Part shown: positions 42,629 to 54,887 of the stretch, one piece after another
How positions within the stretch are numbered: the first letter of the stretch is position 1
Layout: every line of letters begins with the position of its first letter
Assembly: GCA_030770545.1 (NCBI GenBank)
Contig: CM061106.1
Span: 13,648,501 to 13,712,500 of the forward strand
DNA from: Macropodus opercularis
Taxonomy: Eukaryota; Chordata; Actinopteri; Anabantiformes; Osphronemidae
DNA length: 64,000 nucleotides
Direction of reading: 5' to 3'
Translations under genes and position numbers: made by a program
Notes under the pieces: model-generated
The model's database searches: none
Told to the model about the DNA's origin: nothing
The model's input: only the letters and a program-made list of their open reading frames with translations

Positions 42629-43074
42629 GATGCCCCGTAGAGGGTACAAAGTGTGTCATGAAAACTAACAGCTCTCGTTGCAGTATTCTTTACGCAGGTT
42701 ACAGGAGCCAAAGGATCTACAGAGTCCAGGAAACCACATACGGCTGAGTGGGTCCTTTGAAAGTGATAAAGAGGAAGTGGTCTGAGTCACAGTGGACAGG
42801 ACCGTTCCAAGTGACATAAGAAGAACCGTATGGCCTTGGATATGTTGCTGGTGGAAAAGGGGGAGTGTGCTCTATGTTTGTAGGAATGGTGACGATTCTA
42901 ATCTTGTGCGGATGCTGCTGTATTCCCTGCATCCGAGCTTTGTGTCAGCATTTAATAGTGACTGCAATAGAAGGCAGGGATGCTCCTGCTACACAGATGC
43001 CACTGCTTAGAGGAGGCGCACCAAACGACGAGGAGGACAAACAGGAAGATATAGCAGTCATGGCGGTGTTGTAA
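42629..43074 (+). pseudogene. Integrase end and Env tail of ERV copy 3
   Basis: A frameshifted version of the integrase piece, then an Env tail frame (42865-43074) with CGCCCIPC that lacks the in-frame stop seen in copies 1 and 2. Confidence 0.7.
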
Positions 43075-43096
43075 GTGGTCTCTCGGATGAGAGACC

Positions 43097-43108
43097 AAAA
43101 GGGGGAAT
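43097..43108 (+). promoter_or_regulatory. Polypurine tract of ERV copy 3
   Basis: aaaagggggaat directly before the 3' LTR. Confidence 0.8.
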
Positions 43109-43335
43109 TGAAGGAATCTAAATAGTTAAGTAGTAGTTAAAATAGTAGTTGAAAGCTTAGATAGTAGGATGCAGGCAGAAAACAGAACAAGCCGAATGTA
43201 TTAAAGTATAGTTTGAAACACACACATCAGGTTTAGAGAATAGTAGAAGAGAACCCAGACACAGTCTGAGAAAATCAGATAAGTTGGGAGTGAAACATGT
43301 GCATGTCTGTAGAAGGAATGAAGAGCAGCTCAACA

Positions 43336-44494
43336 ATTTGATGAAAGCCAATAAGCAAAGACTGTCTCAAGGTTTCATTTTGCATCCCAAACAGCAGCAG
43401 GGGTAACGGTGGGCATTTACTGAATCAGGTCGAGTTCACACACAGACAGTCTTAGCTGTGAATCCAGAAGAGCCAGTTAAGGAGGAGCCAGACAAATGTT
43501 GATTTTTCTTCACACCATCCTTCCATTACCGCAGCAGTTTGCTTCTGTGCAGACTGATCATCACATTTCTGTTTCTCTGCTGCATCTCTGTGTCCGAGCT
43601 CTGCTTGTTTGCTGCTATTCATCACTTTCTTTCCATTTCAGCAGGATACAAGTTAGATTATCGAGTCTGGCTTAGTTCCCTGGGATCCTGCCTCCATCCA
43701 CAACCACTGCTCTCCCCTCTCACTTCCTGCTAAACACACAACTGGATCTGTTATTCTGGATTTAGGCCACAGTTCCACATTGATCTCAGGTTTCTAAAGC
43801 ATGGAGGGTTTGCAGTGTGAGATAAAGGCAGTGCTCTGAGCACAGATGTCCGTTGTAAAGTTCTTCGATACTTGTCGGTTTCTGTGCATTGTCTGTGTTT
43901 ATAACTTTCTAAGGTATTTGATGATCTGACCAGAAGCAGAACATTTATAGGCTCAGTTTAATTAATGTGCTTTGAAAGTGAGCATCAGTGCTGAATGCTG
44001 AAATGTGTCATCTGTGTCGTCAGGACGTCTGCACGGCTCTGAACACAAACACAGCCTCACAGCGTGACTGACGTTAATAAGCCGACTGGGTCACATTCTG
44101 CTGCCTGTCAGTCAGAAACTGGTTCCTCTTCTGTCTCAAACTAGTTTGTGTGTGTCCAGGAACAAATTCCTTCTGTGTTCCGATAAACCACTCAGTATTT
44201 TTGGTTTGTATGTTCCTGGACAGGGCTGCAACAGAGAACTGTCTCTGATCCTGAAACTCCACCTATTCAGCAAACTAAGCAGACTGACACAAACGTTTCC
44301 AAATATCACCACTGCAAACCCTCCATTTAGAAACCTGAGATCAATGTGGGCCTGTGCCAGAAAAAATCCAGAATAACTTGCTGAGATCGGATCCAGTTGC
44401 GTGGTTATGATGTCATTTGAAGGCGTGGCTTTGGATGAAAGTCGTACAAAGACAGCAGCAGACGTCTTCAGTGTTTCCTCTGCTTCCTTCAGAC
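43336..44494. other. Region upstream of the GIMAP gene
   Basis: No gene seen. It holds two arms of an imperfect inverted repeat (about 43738-43820 and 44309-44401) that can pair over about 80 bp with a 490-bp loop. This is possibly a foldback transposon. Confidence 0.6.
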
Positions 44495-46964
44495 ATGGAC
44501 GCCACCTCTGACAACCCCAGAAAAACCAGCAAAGCAGGTCAGTCACGATACAATGTTTGATGGTTGAACTTGGACAAAGCTGAATATGATGTAATGTGAT
44601 ACAGTAAGTGAAGACACAGCAGGCGTCTGGTCCAGATGAGTGTTTACTTACTAATTCAGATTCCTGCTTATTCACCTTCTGGCTTAACATAATTACTTCT
44701 TGTCCTAACACTTCGTTTTCTATTTTCATTATAATAGGTTTCTCATTAAAAATTGCATTGGAATATTTTTAGGTGTTGAGTTCAGAATGAAATCAATTTT
44801 AATAAGTTTCTATCATTAGTTAAATAAATAAATACTGCAACTAGCAAGATGAAAAAAGTGTGTATCTAAATGTTTTTTGAAAACTTACTAATAAAAAAAA
44901 CATTACATAATAGATACAGTACCAATATTCATCAGCCACAATAATATGAGCAGCTATTGTCATAAAACTAGCACCATGAACTAATAATTGGTGATAATTG
45001 TGATTAAAGTTTAAATTGTAACATGTGACAGACAAATCAATTTAATGTAGAATCATTAAAATGAACACTTGCAAAAAGCGATGATTTCTAATAGGACAGT
45101 TTACTAAACTAGTAGATCAGTCACTAGAACCAACTTATCCTACTGTTCACAGAATAAATCTCCATAGAGACTTAATTTAACTTCCTTCAATCTGCTTTAG
45201 TGAAACCGGGTCAGGGTTAAATTAAGGGTAAGGTCAGGATAAGAGTTTAATCACAACACACAATAAATCTCCATGGTAACGAGACCTTCACTGATCCTGC
45301 TTTTGTGAAACTAAATCAAAGACAAATTCAACCAGAACACGGGGAAAATCTCAGCTTAATCCCTGACCTTGGTTTTGTGCAACTGCTCTCAGGACCACAA
45401 CAAAAACCAAACTGAGAGATGCTGATAAACAAGCTGTTGCATATTATGCTGTGACTAAGACTAAAACTGGACTGACTAAAAATCAAAAGCTCAAATAGCC
45501 TTTCGATACCAATCGAAAGGCTTTTGAGTCAAGTTTTGAGTCAAAAGCTGAATGAGACTGGGACTGAGACTAAGACGTGACTGATGCTGAACCCACACGC
45601 ATGACCTGACAGACAGACTAGGAAACAGAGTTTAAATAATGAATAAACTAAACACAGGTAAGTAAAACTCAACAAAAGTCTCACTGCACCTGCAGATGAA
45701 GACTTAAAACTAAGGCAGGATACGAAACAGAACAAGAAACCGGAATAGAACATTACACACAACATGATTCAGACACGAACTGGAGAAACTATGAACTAAC
45801 GACAGGACCAAGAACCGACTCACGTGACATGTAACAGCTTCACAAAAACAGGACCAAGGAGAGATTCAATACTCAACTACACGGGAAACAAACCTGCTGT
45901 TAACAGCATTCAGTGATTAGTGAGAAGGAGTCCACAGCAACATGCAGAGAACATGTGGCTTGATAGAAATATTTATTATTCTGCTGACTGTCAACATTTT
46001 CATCTACACAGGATTTATCAAAAATAATGAAGGGCTGAGGATCGTGATGGTGGGGAAGACTGGAATTGGAAAAAGTGCCAGTGGAAACACGATACTGGGT
46101 CGAAAGGCTTTTGATTCAAAGTTCTCTGCTCAGTCTATGACTGTAAACTGTAAAAAGCAGAAAGGTTTTGTCTGTGGGCAGATGGTTGCTGTCGTTGACA
46201 CCCCAGGTCTGTTTGACACCAGACATGACAAAGATAAAACCACCAGAGATCTGAGTCAGTGCATCTCCTTCGCTGCTCCTGGACCCCACGTCTTCCTGGT
46301 GGTTGTCAGGTTGGGAAGGTTCACTAAAGAAGAAAAGAAGTCGGTCGAGAAGATTCAAGAAATCTTTGGTCAGGATGCAGACAAATACAGTTTGGTTCTA
46401 TTCACTGGTGGTGATCTACTTGAAGGAACCATTGAAGAATTCATGGATGAATGTTCAGAGCTTCAAGAACTTGTGTCCAGATGTAACAACCAGTATCACG
46501 TCTTCAATAATAAGACAGACGATCGCTCTCAGGTTGATGAGCTGCTGCAGAAGATCAGAGACATAGTGATGGAAAACGGAGGAAGTCACTACACCAACGA
46601 GATGTTCCAAGAGGCAGAGAGAGCGATTGAAGAGAAGAAACAACAGATCCTGAAAGAGAAGGTAGAGAAAATACGCAGAGAACGAGAGGAAATAGAGAAA
46701 AAACTCCAGGAAAAATATGAGGAACAGATGAAGAAAATACAAGAAGAGGGAAACGTCAAGATGACTGACATGTTGAATGAATTAAAGGAGGAACATGACA
46801 GAGAGCTGAGGGAGGAAAAAGAAAAGTTGCAGACCATGTATGAAACTAAGGCCAGACAGGAATCTGAAGAGTTGAATCCATTTTTTCCTCTGATTCAGCT
46901 TGGCAAATGGATAACTGGTGGACTGGAGTTATTGGGCAAAGAAGTAACAAGCCGCTTCAAATAG
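44495..46964 (+). CDS. GIMAP-family (AIG1) GTPase
   Basis: Two exons in phase: 44495-44537 (MDATSDNPRKTSKA plus one base, donor gtcagt) and 46012-46964 (after ctacacag), giving 331 residues. P-loop GKTGIGKS is at about residues 29-36, the G3 motif DTPGLFD at 77-83, a TGGD G4-like motif near 160, and an FNNK motif near 190. A charged coiled coil spans about 215-300. GIMAPs are small GTPases of immune cells that act on internal membranes. Fish have large lineage-specific sets, so no member number is assigned. An unspliced frame from 45942 would add a hydrophobic N-terminus, but its first 23 codons look intronic. AATAAA signals follow at 47005, 47093 and 47292. Confidence 0.9.
45497..45522. repeat. 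Palindrome in GIMAP intron 1
   Basis: agcctttcgat and atcgaaaggct flank a 4-base loop. The right arm plus following bases (cgaaaggcttttga) equals coding sequence at about 46100 in exon 2. Confidence 0.75.
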
Positions 46965-49900
46965 TGAGTGGTTCTAAATTCAGTTAGTTTATCTCCTCAG
47001 GTCAAATAAAATACTGAATCCACAGAACCGTGCAGTTGTCGTGTGAATAATCAAGCTGTTATGTGTTAGTTTGTTGTCTTGATTAGTTGACAAATAAACA
47101 ACTTTGTGTTTTAGTTCATGCATTTAATCCCTTTGTGACTTATGCCATGTTTTACATTGAATTCCTGTTACATTTGTCTGTCAGATGGTAAATTGATACA
47201 TTATTGGATTGTATTAACAGCATTGTCTTGTGTTTCACTAATGATTTTGACTGTGAAGACTAGAACGTGTTTATGTGCTAAGATGAACTAAAATAAAAGA
47301 GGTATTCAAATTATATTAAATATTGAGTCTGTTGTCAAAGATGTTCCAGCTCAGAAGAATTAAATCAGACGCATCAATAAGGTTCAAATAATTAAACATG
47401 AATTTATCTCCAATGGTGAGATGAGAAATATGCAAAGGCAGGCGAACGAAGTCACCTCTCTCTTACGCAGGCTCACGGGAAAGGATGGAGCCTGGCACAG
47501 AACGTCTCAACTCCTCTATCCAGGGAGTGGGTTTTAAACCCTCAACCTGCGTCAGTCGAACGTGAATATTTCATCCTGATTCAGATGAAATAGCTGAAAC
47601 TGACAAAGACAGTTTGTGAATTGTTTTGTCCAACAAGCCAGATTGTCCTCTGGGCGCTGCCAAGGCCAGCGAGTGTCCAGCACAACCAGATTCCCTGAAA
47701 CTAAACGACAGTAACATACGTAACAACAACCAGACACACAACTATATTGTACGCAAACAACACAAATTGGATTCAAGCTGCATCATGTGCTTCTCTGCGT
47801 CTCTGGGCACAAACCACAGCTAAGGATGGAGGAACTGAAGCAACGTGAAGCTATTGTTTCAATAATTATTCACTGTGTCGACACATGTGATGTTGTAGTT
47901 TGGCGCCATCTGCTGGTGAACTCGTAACATTAATTTCAGGGCAGCATCATGAACCTGAGGCTCTAGTTGAGCACAGAAAACAAAGATTAATTATGTTTTA
48001 GAAATTATTACTTATACACAATTTACAAAACATAAATCACTAAACACTTCTGACATTGTGTCATGTTGCAAAACCGCAAACATTAGCAGAAAAATGTGAA
48101 CATGACATCAACACAGCAGTCAACAGTTACACACAACTGGACACAGTTGTTTCTACTGACCAATAATTTAGGACACAAGTCAGAAGAACCCAACAAGTGG
48201 AGACGCCCCCAGTGTAGGAAGGAGCGATGCCACAGATCCTTCATCCACTGCTGTTAGACTCTACAACCAACCAGTCTAACAGCCACCGTGCAGATCATCT
48301 GCTGTAGTTGATCTGGGACTTTATGTTCAGAGTCTGGTTGTTGGAACAGTTGGGAATTTGCATAATGGGTCATTTTCTTTGCACACTTTCATTCTTTTGC
48401 ACCTTAATATTTTTTTGTAGCTGTTGTAACAATTGAATTTCCACAATGTGGGATCAATAAAGAATGATCTTATGTTACAGCAAGCTTTTAATTGTAGCCA
48501 ATCAGTAAACTGTAATCTAAATACTGACTCAATTATATAATATTAATACTAAAACCATGTCTTAATGTTAATTAAATTTTAATACTAACAGTGGAGGAAA
48601 ATCTACTTCTATAGAGGAAGAAACCTCCAGCAGAGCCAGGCTCAGTGCGGGCGAACGTCTGCCTTGACCAGTTGGAGTGAAGGGATAGAGAAGAGAGAAA
48701 AGAACAACAACAACAAGCAGCAGCAACAACAACAACAACAAAACAAGCAGCAACAGACTCAGGCAGGATGGTTGGACCAGCAGCTGAACACTGAGACACA
48801 CGGCTCTGAGTCTGACGATACCTGGAGATGAGAATAGAGAGACAGAAAGAGAGAAACACAACTAGAGAGAAAAGAGACAAAGTTAGTCACATCATCCACT
48901 TATTGTAATAAGTGGAGTCAGTTACTTTTCCACAAAGACCAACATAAACCTACTATTGTGATTCAACTAGTAAATGTGTGCCCACACAAAATATCAGCAT
49001 TTTCTAATCAATAAGAGAAGATGTTTCATTTTAAGAAACTCGTGTTTTATTCCTGTGTTTTGGAACTGACTAAAATACAGAATGGACTCAAATACAGATT
49101 TTATTCTTTACTCCCAACTGCTTCCTCTGTCTTTTCTGTAACGTTTAATGTCATCTGAACTAAAATCTAAATCATCAGTGGTTGGCTGCAGATTCTGCTT
49201 CAGTCTTTTAGGCCTGTTTGATCCAAGCTGCACTGTTTGGATGTTATTGGTTTTTTTAATGACCTTGAACACAAGTCGGCATGTTTTCTATTTCATCTCT
49301 CTTTCAAGTCCCAGGCCTCATGACCTGCTGACCATGTCTGTTTGGATAGAAGCACATGGACACACAAAGAATCTAGTCACAACAACATCTGACTCTGAAA
49401 CTGTAGCTGTAGTGAAACTATGGACCAGGTCCAGGAAAACCTTCATCACTTTTACCAGAAGGTGAATGAATCCAGTTTTGTGTCAGTCAAAGATCACTGA
49501 GCTGTTTGAACAGAAATTTGCTCTTTGGTCTTTACTCCGTCCTCTAGTTGTTGCCAGTGTCTGTGGAGTCCAGAAATAGAGTTAGGGTTAGTCATGAATG
49601 TTTTTATTTCACTCAGTCATGTTGTGTTTGTTTCAGAAGATTATCAGTGTAGTTATTGAAGCTGTTTTCTCAGGAACATGCAGCTGAAAACGTCACAATG
49701 TCTGACTCCCTTCATCAAACGTCCATAGAGTCATGTAGTTAGAATATGTTGTAGAATTTAATGTTCATGTTCTTCACCTGTTAACAGTGTTTCGCAGAAG
49801 CTTAAGGACACACTGTGCCAACCATCCAGCAAGTGGTGGTGCAGTGGAAAGAGCAAATGGACTCTAAAAACAAAACTTAAAAATTAATGGCTGAAACGAA
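46965..49900. other. Intergenic, no gene recognised
   Basis: Contains the GIMAP 3' region, a retroposon-like tail (ccacaatgtgggatcaataaag near 48440) and a (CAA)n tract at about 48703-48755. Other short open frames show no family features. Confidence 0.5.
48703..48755. repeat. (CAA)n/(CAG) tract
   Basis: Imperfect caa repeats interrupted by gcag. Confidence 0.85.
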
Positions 49901-50256
49901 GATTTCATGGCTTAAAGTTTTACCGTTGGCCGTTGTGGGGTCGTCCAGATAAAGCAACTGGACTTTCTCCTTATGAGATTCTGTCGGGGCAACCTATGCG
50001 AATGACCAACACACCTTTTCCTCAAAATAAATTAACCTTAACAGGGATGGATGACGATATGATGAAGTACTGATGTGCACTTAACCAGAGTCTTAAGCTC
50101 ATCTTTCCCAAGGTTAAAGCAGCCGTCCCTGAGCCTGCAGTTGGTCAGCTACTCAACATCAGCCTGGGGATTGGATCGTGGTGAAGGATCTCAGACGGCA
50201 CCAGCCCCGGTGGACAGGACTGTACCAAGTGCAGTCCTGATTCCTGAGAGGGACAC

Positions 50257-50727
50257 GTGGATCAAAGGGTTAGGGTTAAATTTAGAGATTTTCATCTATT
50301 AGCGGCCAATGATAAATCACACAGATTAACATTACTCAAACATGAAATGGCCCTTGATTATCTTTTAGCTAAATCTGGAGGTATGTGCCTAACTTTAAAT
50401 TTAACAGGAGATGCTTGTGTCACTCTCATTCCAGATAATTCCGATAATATCACAGCACTAGAAAAACAAATCTGAGATGCATTTATACCCCACGAATCTG
50501 CAGGTTTTAGTTTTAACAAATGGCTGGTAGACCAATTTGGTCTTTGCAGGTATTGTACAAATTTTCATAGATTTCATTTAAATGGACAGATGGAGCGATT
50601 GGAAGAGAACACACGTCTAGATGTTAAAATACCAATCAACTCAATAGAAACAACTGTGAATCCCATATCTGAATGGGCTCCAGGAAACCCTTTCATCAAA
50701 AGCGATGTAGAAAAATAGATGAGTCAC
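50257..50727 (+). pseudogene. Env transmembrane-subunit remnant
   Basis: Encodes MALDYLLAKSGGMC, the conserved heptad/immunosuppressive-region pattern of gamma-type fusion subunits, then DACVTLIPDNSDN. The usual adjacent cysteine pair appears as a single C. A stop (TGA) follows KQI. The membrane span is not seen before the end at SDVEK. Confidence 0.7.
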
Positions 50728-50940
50728 TATGGTATCACATGGTAACCTTTATCTTTTATTTTATTTTGTATTTTTTGTTTTGTTTAAAATAATAATATTA
50801 TTTGTTTTATATTTTTATTTCTTTATATAGTTATGCTGGCTATTTTATACTGTAATAATAGTTTTACATAACTACAAAATATTATTATCACTATCATTAC
50901 TATATTTTTATTTTTTTTAATTGTGTTCACACTTGGCGTC

Positions 50941-50953
50941 AAAAGGGAGGATA
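50941..50953 (+). promoter_or_regulatory. Polypurine tract
   Basis: aaaagggaggata directly before the LTR TG. Confidence 0.75.
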
Positions 50954-51363
50954 TGTGGGAGAAAAATTTAAAAATGGGAACCAACATTTGTGTTTGCTAA
51001 TAACAGAGCTTTGATGTTTCACGGGAAAGAGGAAACAAGAAGTTAAGGAAAAGGTTCATTCATGTGGTTGTTGTTGATTCAACAGTAACTACCTGGGGTT
51101 TGTCTGATGCCCAAATGGAATAAACATTTAGATAAGCAAGGCCACGAGAATGTTACACCATGTAAGTGTGGGTAAACTCTATCTCAGTACATAAGAAGCT
51201 CTTGATCGAACACTCATCAGAAGCCTGCTGAAGTAACTGCTGCTTCTCCATGTCAACATGTAAATTAAACAGATGATTCATCACATTTTCCAGGTTTTGA
51301 TTCTTCCTGAATTCTTTTCAGAATGAGCAACTCTCAGATTAATGTAAAAGATTTTTCCACAAC
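50954..51363 (+). repeat. 3' LTR of the second ERV family
   Basis: Starts TGTGGGAG and ends about ttttccacaac. AATAAA at 51119. Shares its middle block and 3' end with the solo LTR at 9135-9588 (opposite orientation). Confidence 0.8.
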
Positions 51364-52446
51364 GTGTTAGCAGCAGCCAAACAAAATGAAGAGAGAATGA
51401 AAAGCTCTGATTGGCTGTGGGTTTGAACATCAAGTCTCATTTTTCATCTTGTGATACATATGACTTAATCGGAGTCCATAGCAACTGATGTAATACGTAG
51501 GACTCCCACAATATATAGAGATTGTCTGCATAAAAAAATCTACATACATTCTATACAACAACCTGTATTATAGCGATGGAGTAATATGTGAACCGTGATA
51601 TAGCAGAATATTACTGTACTGCTGTGGAATGAAGACTGATTTTCAAGAAAACACTTTCAGCTCATTTTTATTTACTGTTAACAGAACAGTACCAACAATT
51701 GTGTCTACCTACCTACGACAACAGGTCGTAGGTAGGTAGGTCACCTGTACAGCGTCTGGTTGTTGGTTGTGTTGTCACTTCTTTTCTAAACACTACATCC
51801 ATGCTGTTGAGACGCTTTCATTACATCATTTGATGACAGTTACATTCAAAATAAAAAAATGCTAAAAAAACAACAACAACTAGTAGATTAAACATGATGC
51901 AAGTCTGTAGTAAATAAGACAAAGTCAAATTACACTGACTAGAGTGAAAACAAAGATAATCACTGTGAGAGAGTTGGTTCATCTGGAGGCTCGTTGGAGA
52001 TGAGTTCTGCTCAGGTTCCATCAGCAATAATCACTGCCTGCTGGTTAGTTTTCTGGCCACTTTGATCCCAACGTGCGCTGACGTCATACGTACATAGGCA
52101 GCCATGATCTCACAAGGCCAAAGCAGCAGATGTTTCCAGCGACTGCAGAACCTCAGGGGATGAAGGTAAACGCCAGACTCTCATAGAACAGGGTGTGATT
52201 GTTCTTGACTTTCTGCACAGACGACAGCTTTAATGCTGGAAAATTAGAAACCATCTGACCTGACCAGCGTTTCGTTTCGTTTAGTCTCTGGCTCTACAAC
52301 TAAGGTTCATCTATGGTTAGGGTTAGTTAATTGTTGATGCTGCGCTGCTGGATATGATGTTAGCTGATGTTTCTCCACTGAATGTTTTGACAAATACGTT
52401 GATATGTTTGTAAATTCCTTAAGAGAGAGAATGCTTTTCCACACTG
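51364..52446. other. Intergenic, nothing certain
   Basis: A short palindrome (ctacctacctacgacaacaggtcgtaggtaggtag, about 51708-51742) is the only structure noticed. The stretch just before 52446 is the former 3' end of the zinc-finger frame. Confidence 0.5.
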
Positions 52447-53076
52447 TTAACATGAGTAAGGTTTCTCTTTGGTGTGAATACGTTGATGTGTCCGTAAACA
52501 GCTGTGGTCAGAGAACGCTTTTCCACACCTTTCACACCAATAAGGTTTCTCTCCAGTGTGAGCACGTTGATGTGTTCGTAAACTCTTGAGGTAAGAGAAT
52601 GCTTTTCCACACTGTTCACATGAGTAAGGTTTCTCTCCGGTGTGAATACGTTGATGTTTCTGTAAGTTATTGTTGTGAGAAAACACTTTTCCACACTGAT
52701 CACATGAGTAAGGTTTCTCTCCAATGTGAATACGTTGATGTGTCCGTAAGTGACTGTTACGAGAAAACCCTTTCCCACACTGGTCACATGAGTAAGGTTT
52801 CTCCCCAGTGTGAATACGTAGATGTGCCCGTAAGTGACTGCTGCAGGAGAACACTTGTCCACACTGATCACATGAGTAAGGTTTGTCTCCAGTATGAATA
52901 CGCTGATGTCTCCGTAAGTGACTGTTGCGAGAGAACGCTTTTCCACACTGGTCACAGCCGTATGGTTTCTCACCAGAGTGAACCACCTGATGCTTCTTTA
53001 GCTCTGATGGTCTAGTGAAGGCTTGGTCACATTGCTGACAGAGATGCAGCCTTGAAGTCCTTCTTCCTCTGGGTTT
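52447..53076 (-). CDS. C2H2 zinc-finger protein, finger exon
   Basis: The exon starts after the acceptor ccatttag (complement of 53077-53084). It encodes seven C2H2 fingers of about 28 residues with TGEKPY-type linkers, the first being CQQCDQAF...HQVVH. It ends in TAA at 52447-52449. Fingers carry varied contact residues (RNSHLRR, CSSHLRA, HNNNLQK, YLKSLRT, DHSCLRT), as expected of a sequence-specific DNA-binding factor in the nucleus. Translation past the stop shows an eighth finger (QCGKAFS) whose two histidines have become Y and C. No N-terminal effector exon (such as KRAB or BTB) was found upstream on this strand. Confidence 0.85.
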   Translation of the reverse strand, partial: KPRGRRTSRLHLCQQCDQAFTRPSELKKHQVVHSGEKPYGCDQCGKAFSRNSHLRRHQRIHTGDKPYSCDQCGQVFSCSSHLRAHLRIHTGEKPYSCDQCGKGFSRNSHLRTHQRIHIGEKPYSCDQCGKVFSHNNNLQKHQRIHTGEKPYSCEQCGKAFSYLKSLRTHQRAHTGEKPYWCERCGKAFSDHSCLRTHQRIHTKEKPYSC

Positions 53077-53084
53077 CTAAATGG

Positions 53085-53714
53085 AAAGATATAGAAGAGG
53101 AAAGAATTAAATCTCATGATGGGACAAATATCTATAATACCAAAAGACAGAAGTTCTGTGGACCTTGCTGTTAGTTTTGATTATACTAGGACACTGTCAT
53201 GGAACCCAGAAGAATGGAAGTTGATGGTAATGGTCAATTTCAATGGAGGCAGAGAAGAAGAAAGAACCGACTGAGAGCAGGCTTCAGCATTTTAGGTCTT
53301 ATAAGCCTTAAAGCTGTAGAAACAATGAGTAGCTGCTACTGTTGCGACCTTCTAGAAGAGTAGTGAGACTTTCTGGAGTTTACAATTGAAATTCTATTAG
53401 AGATACTGATGTATAGGAGCCTGCTGAAAATGCTAAAAGTATTATGCTAATAATAAAAATAATAATGCAAATATAATAAGTTAGAATTGACTGTGTACAT
53501 TTGGATCCATTGACTAATGAAATGGTCAAGTCTAATTTTATAATCCTCTTTTCCAGACTTTGGCATTGAATAAAACCTGTTCCTCTAATTAGTTGATCAA
53601 CATTTCTTCATAGTACTACTGAGTACTTCATAGAGTGCTACCACACAAAGCATCGCGTCATTCTACTGCATACTTTTATTAATCCGCTAGTGGAATTGTA
53701 AAGCTACGTATTAC

Positions 53715-53774
<60 letters not shown>

Positions 53775-54880
53775 CATTTGCTATTCTTACGTTACACTTA
53801 TTATGTGAAGCGTCACAAAATTAATCATTTTTGTACACCAGCTTTGTCTGTGTACAGTTTTCTCACACAGCAAAAAAACAATAATAGACCTGTCCCTCCA
53901 AGCTAGATTGTTTTACTTTGCATCAGTTGTAGTCGTGCTTCAATACTTTGGTTCATGTAAAGTTATCTGCACACTTTCATTTATCACATGACCAGAGAAA
54001 GGTACATATACTTCAACATTCAACATCTAGTGCTGTTATACTTCAGTAATAACTTGCATCTTGTCAATGTAAATTACTTAGTACATATTGTATAATGTCC
54101 TTTGGTTTTCTGCAGAATAATAACAACCAATGGATCCACATCTTCAGTGAAAAGGAATAGAGTCCCACTTCATCCATAAACTAACAAAACACCAAAGATT
54201 TTTCTTCATTCTACAAAATGAGACAGAGGACAATGGACAAGTGTTAGATTCAAAGTATTCATTGGTTTTGCAGCTTTGCCTTAGTAGATAGTGTCAAGTC
54301 TCTGGGGCAGTCAGAGAAAAACTCCTTTTCTCTGCCCAGGAACCTGAACTTTCGATGTCTGTCCTATTAATGTCTCATTTTCCACTATGACTTTGACAAC
54401 AGGCGGATATTCACTTCCAGGCAAAGACAGTCAGACACTACAAGGAACAATTAAAGAGGAGGCCAATCACAGCAGACGTGTAACTGCAGACCGTCTCCAT
54501 TCTAAACTTCCAAGGACACTTCATCTGTGTTGAACTCAGGTTGATGGGATGAGGTACCAACACCTGCAGTATTAAAAACACTGTCTGGGAGTGAAGGGAA
54601 AAAGTTAGAAAACACAAGAATGACATGAGTAGTTTGCTTATTATGCCCCAAGAAGAGCAAGGAACACATGATACCTTCATACAGAATATTATCCAGTTGT
54701 TCAAATAGATCTCGAGGCAGGATACTGTCTAGGTGCAACTGGAAGTGTTGTCAAACAGAGTAAAGATGAAAGGCTCCGCATGTTGCTCTACTGAGAGAGT
54801 ATGAGGACACACTGACGATGAAAACTAAAAGCAAGATAATCTAACTATGTCAAGACTAACGTTGTCGCATACAACAACTA
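53085..54880. other. Non-coding, with (AT)n microsatellite
   Basis: An (AT)n run at about 53718-53772. No supported exon. The upstream exons of the zinc-finger gene should lie here or beyond but were not identified. Confidence 0.5.
53718..53772. repeat. (AT)n microsatellite
   Basis: About 27 uninterrupted at dinucleotides. Confidence 0.95.
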
Positions 54881-54887
54881 CTTGTAA

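Larger units (their letters stand above)
39592..43335 (+). mobile_element. ERV copy 3 (with gag remains)
   Basis: Complete 5' LTR, tRNA-Trp primer site, leader, broken gag, a short RT piece, integrase C-terminal end, Env tail, polypurine tract, and an internally deleted 3' LTR (43109-43335). It shares the RT-to-integrase and integrase-to-Env joins with copies 1 and 2 but keeps gag. Several frame breaks make it non-functional. Confidence 0.9.
49905..51363 (+). mobile_element. Second-family ERV, 3' remnant
   Basis: Integrase C-terminal part (RPDKATGLSPYEIL at about 49950; GDWIVVKDLRRHQPRW at about 50165), then Env transmembrane-subunit remains, polypurine tract and one LTR. The 5' half is missing. 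Frames are broken in several places. Confidence 0.8.

Noticed and set aside
45942..46010. Membrane-anchored N-terminus for the GIMAP protein
   Set aside because: The hydrophobic leader comes from reading through a typical intron end (ctacacag). The upstream exon with ATG and matching phase is a better start.
52599..53015. Plus-strand repeat protein opposite the zinc-finger exon
   Set aside because: The repeating pattern is the complement of the zinc-finger linkers.
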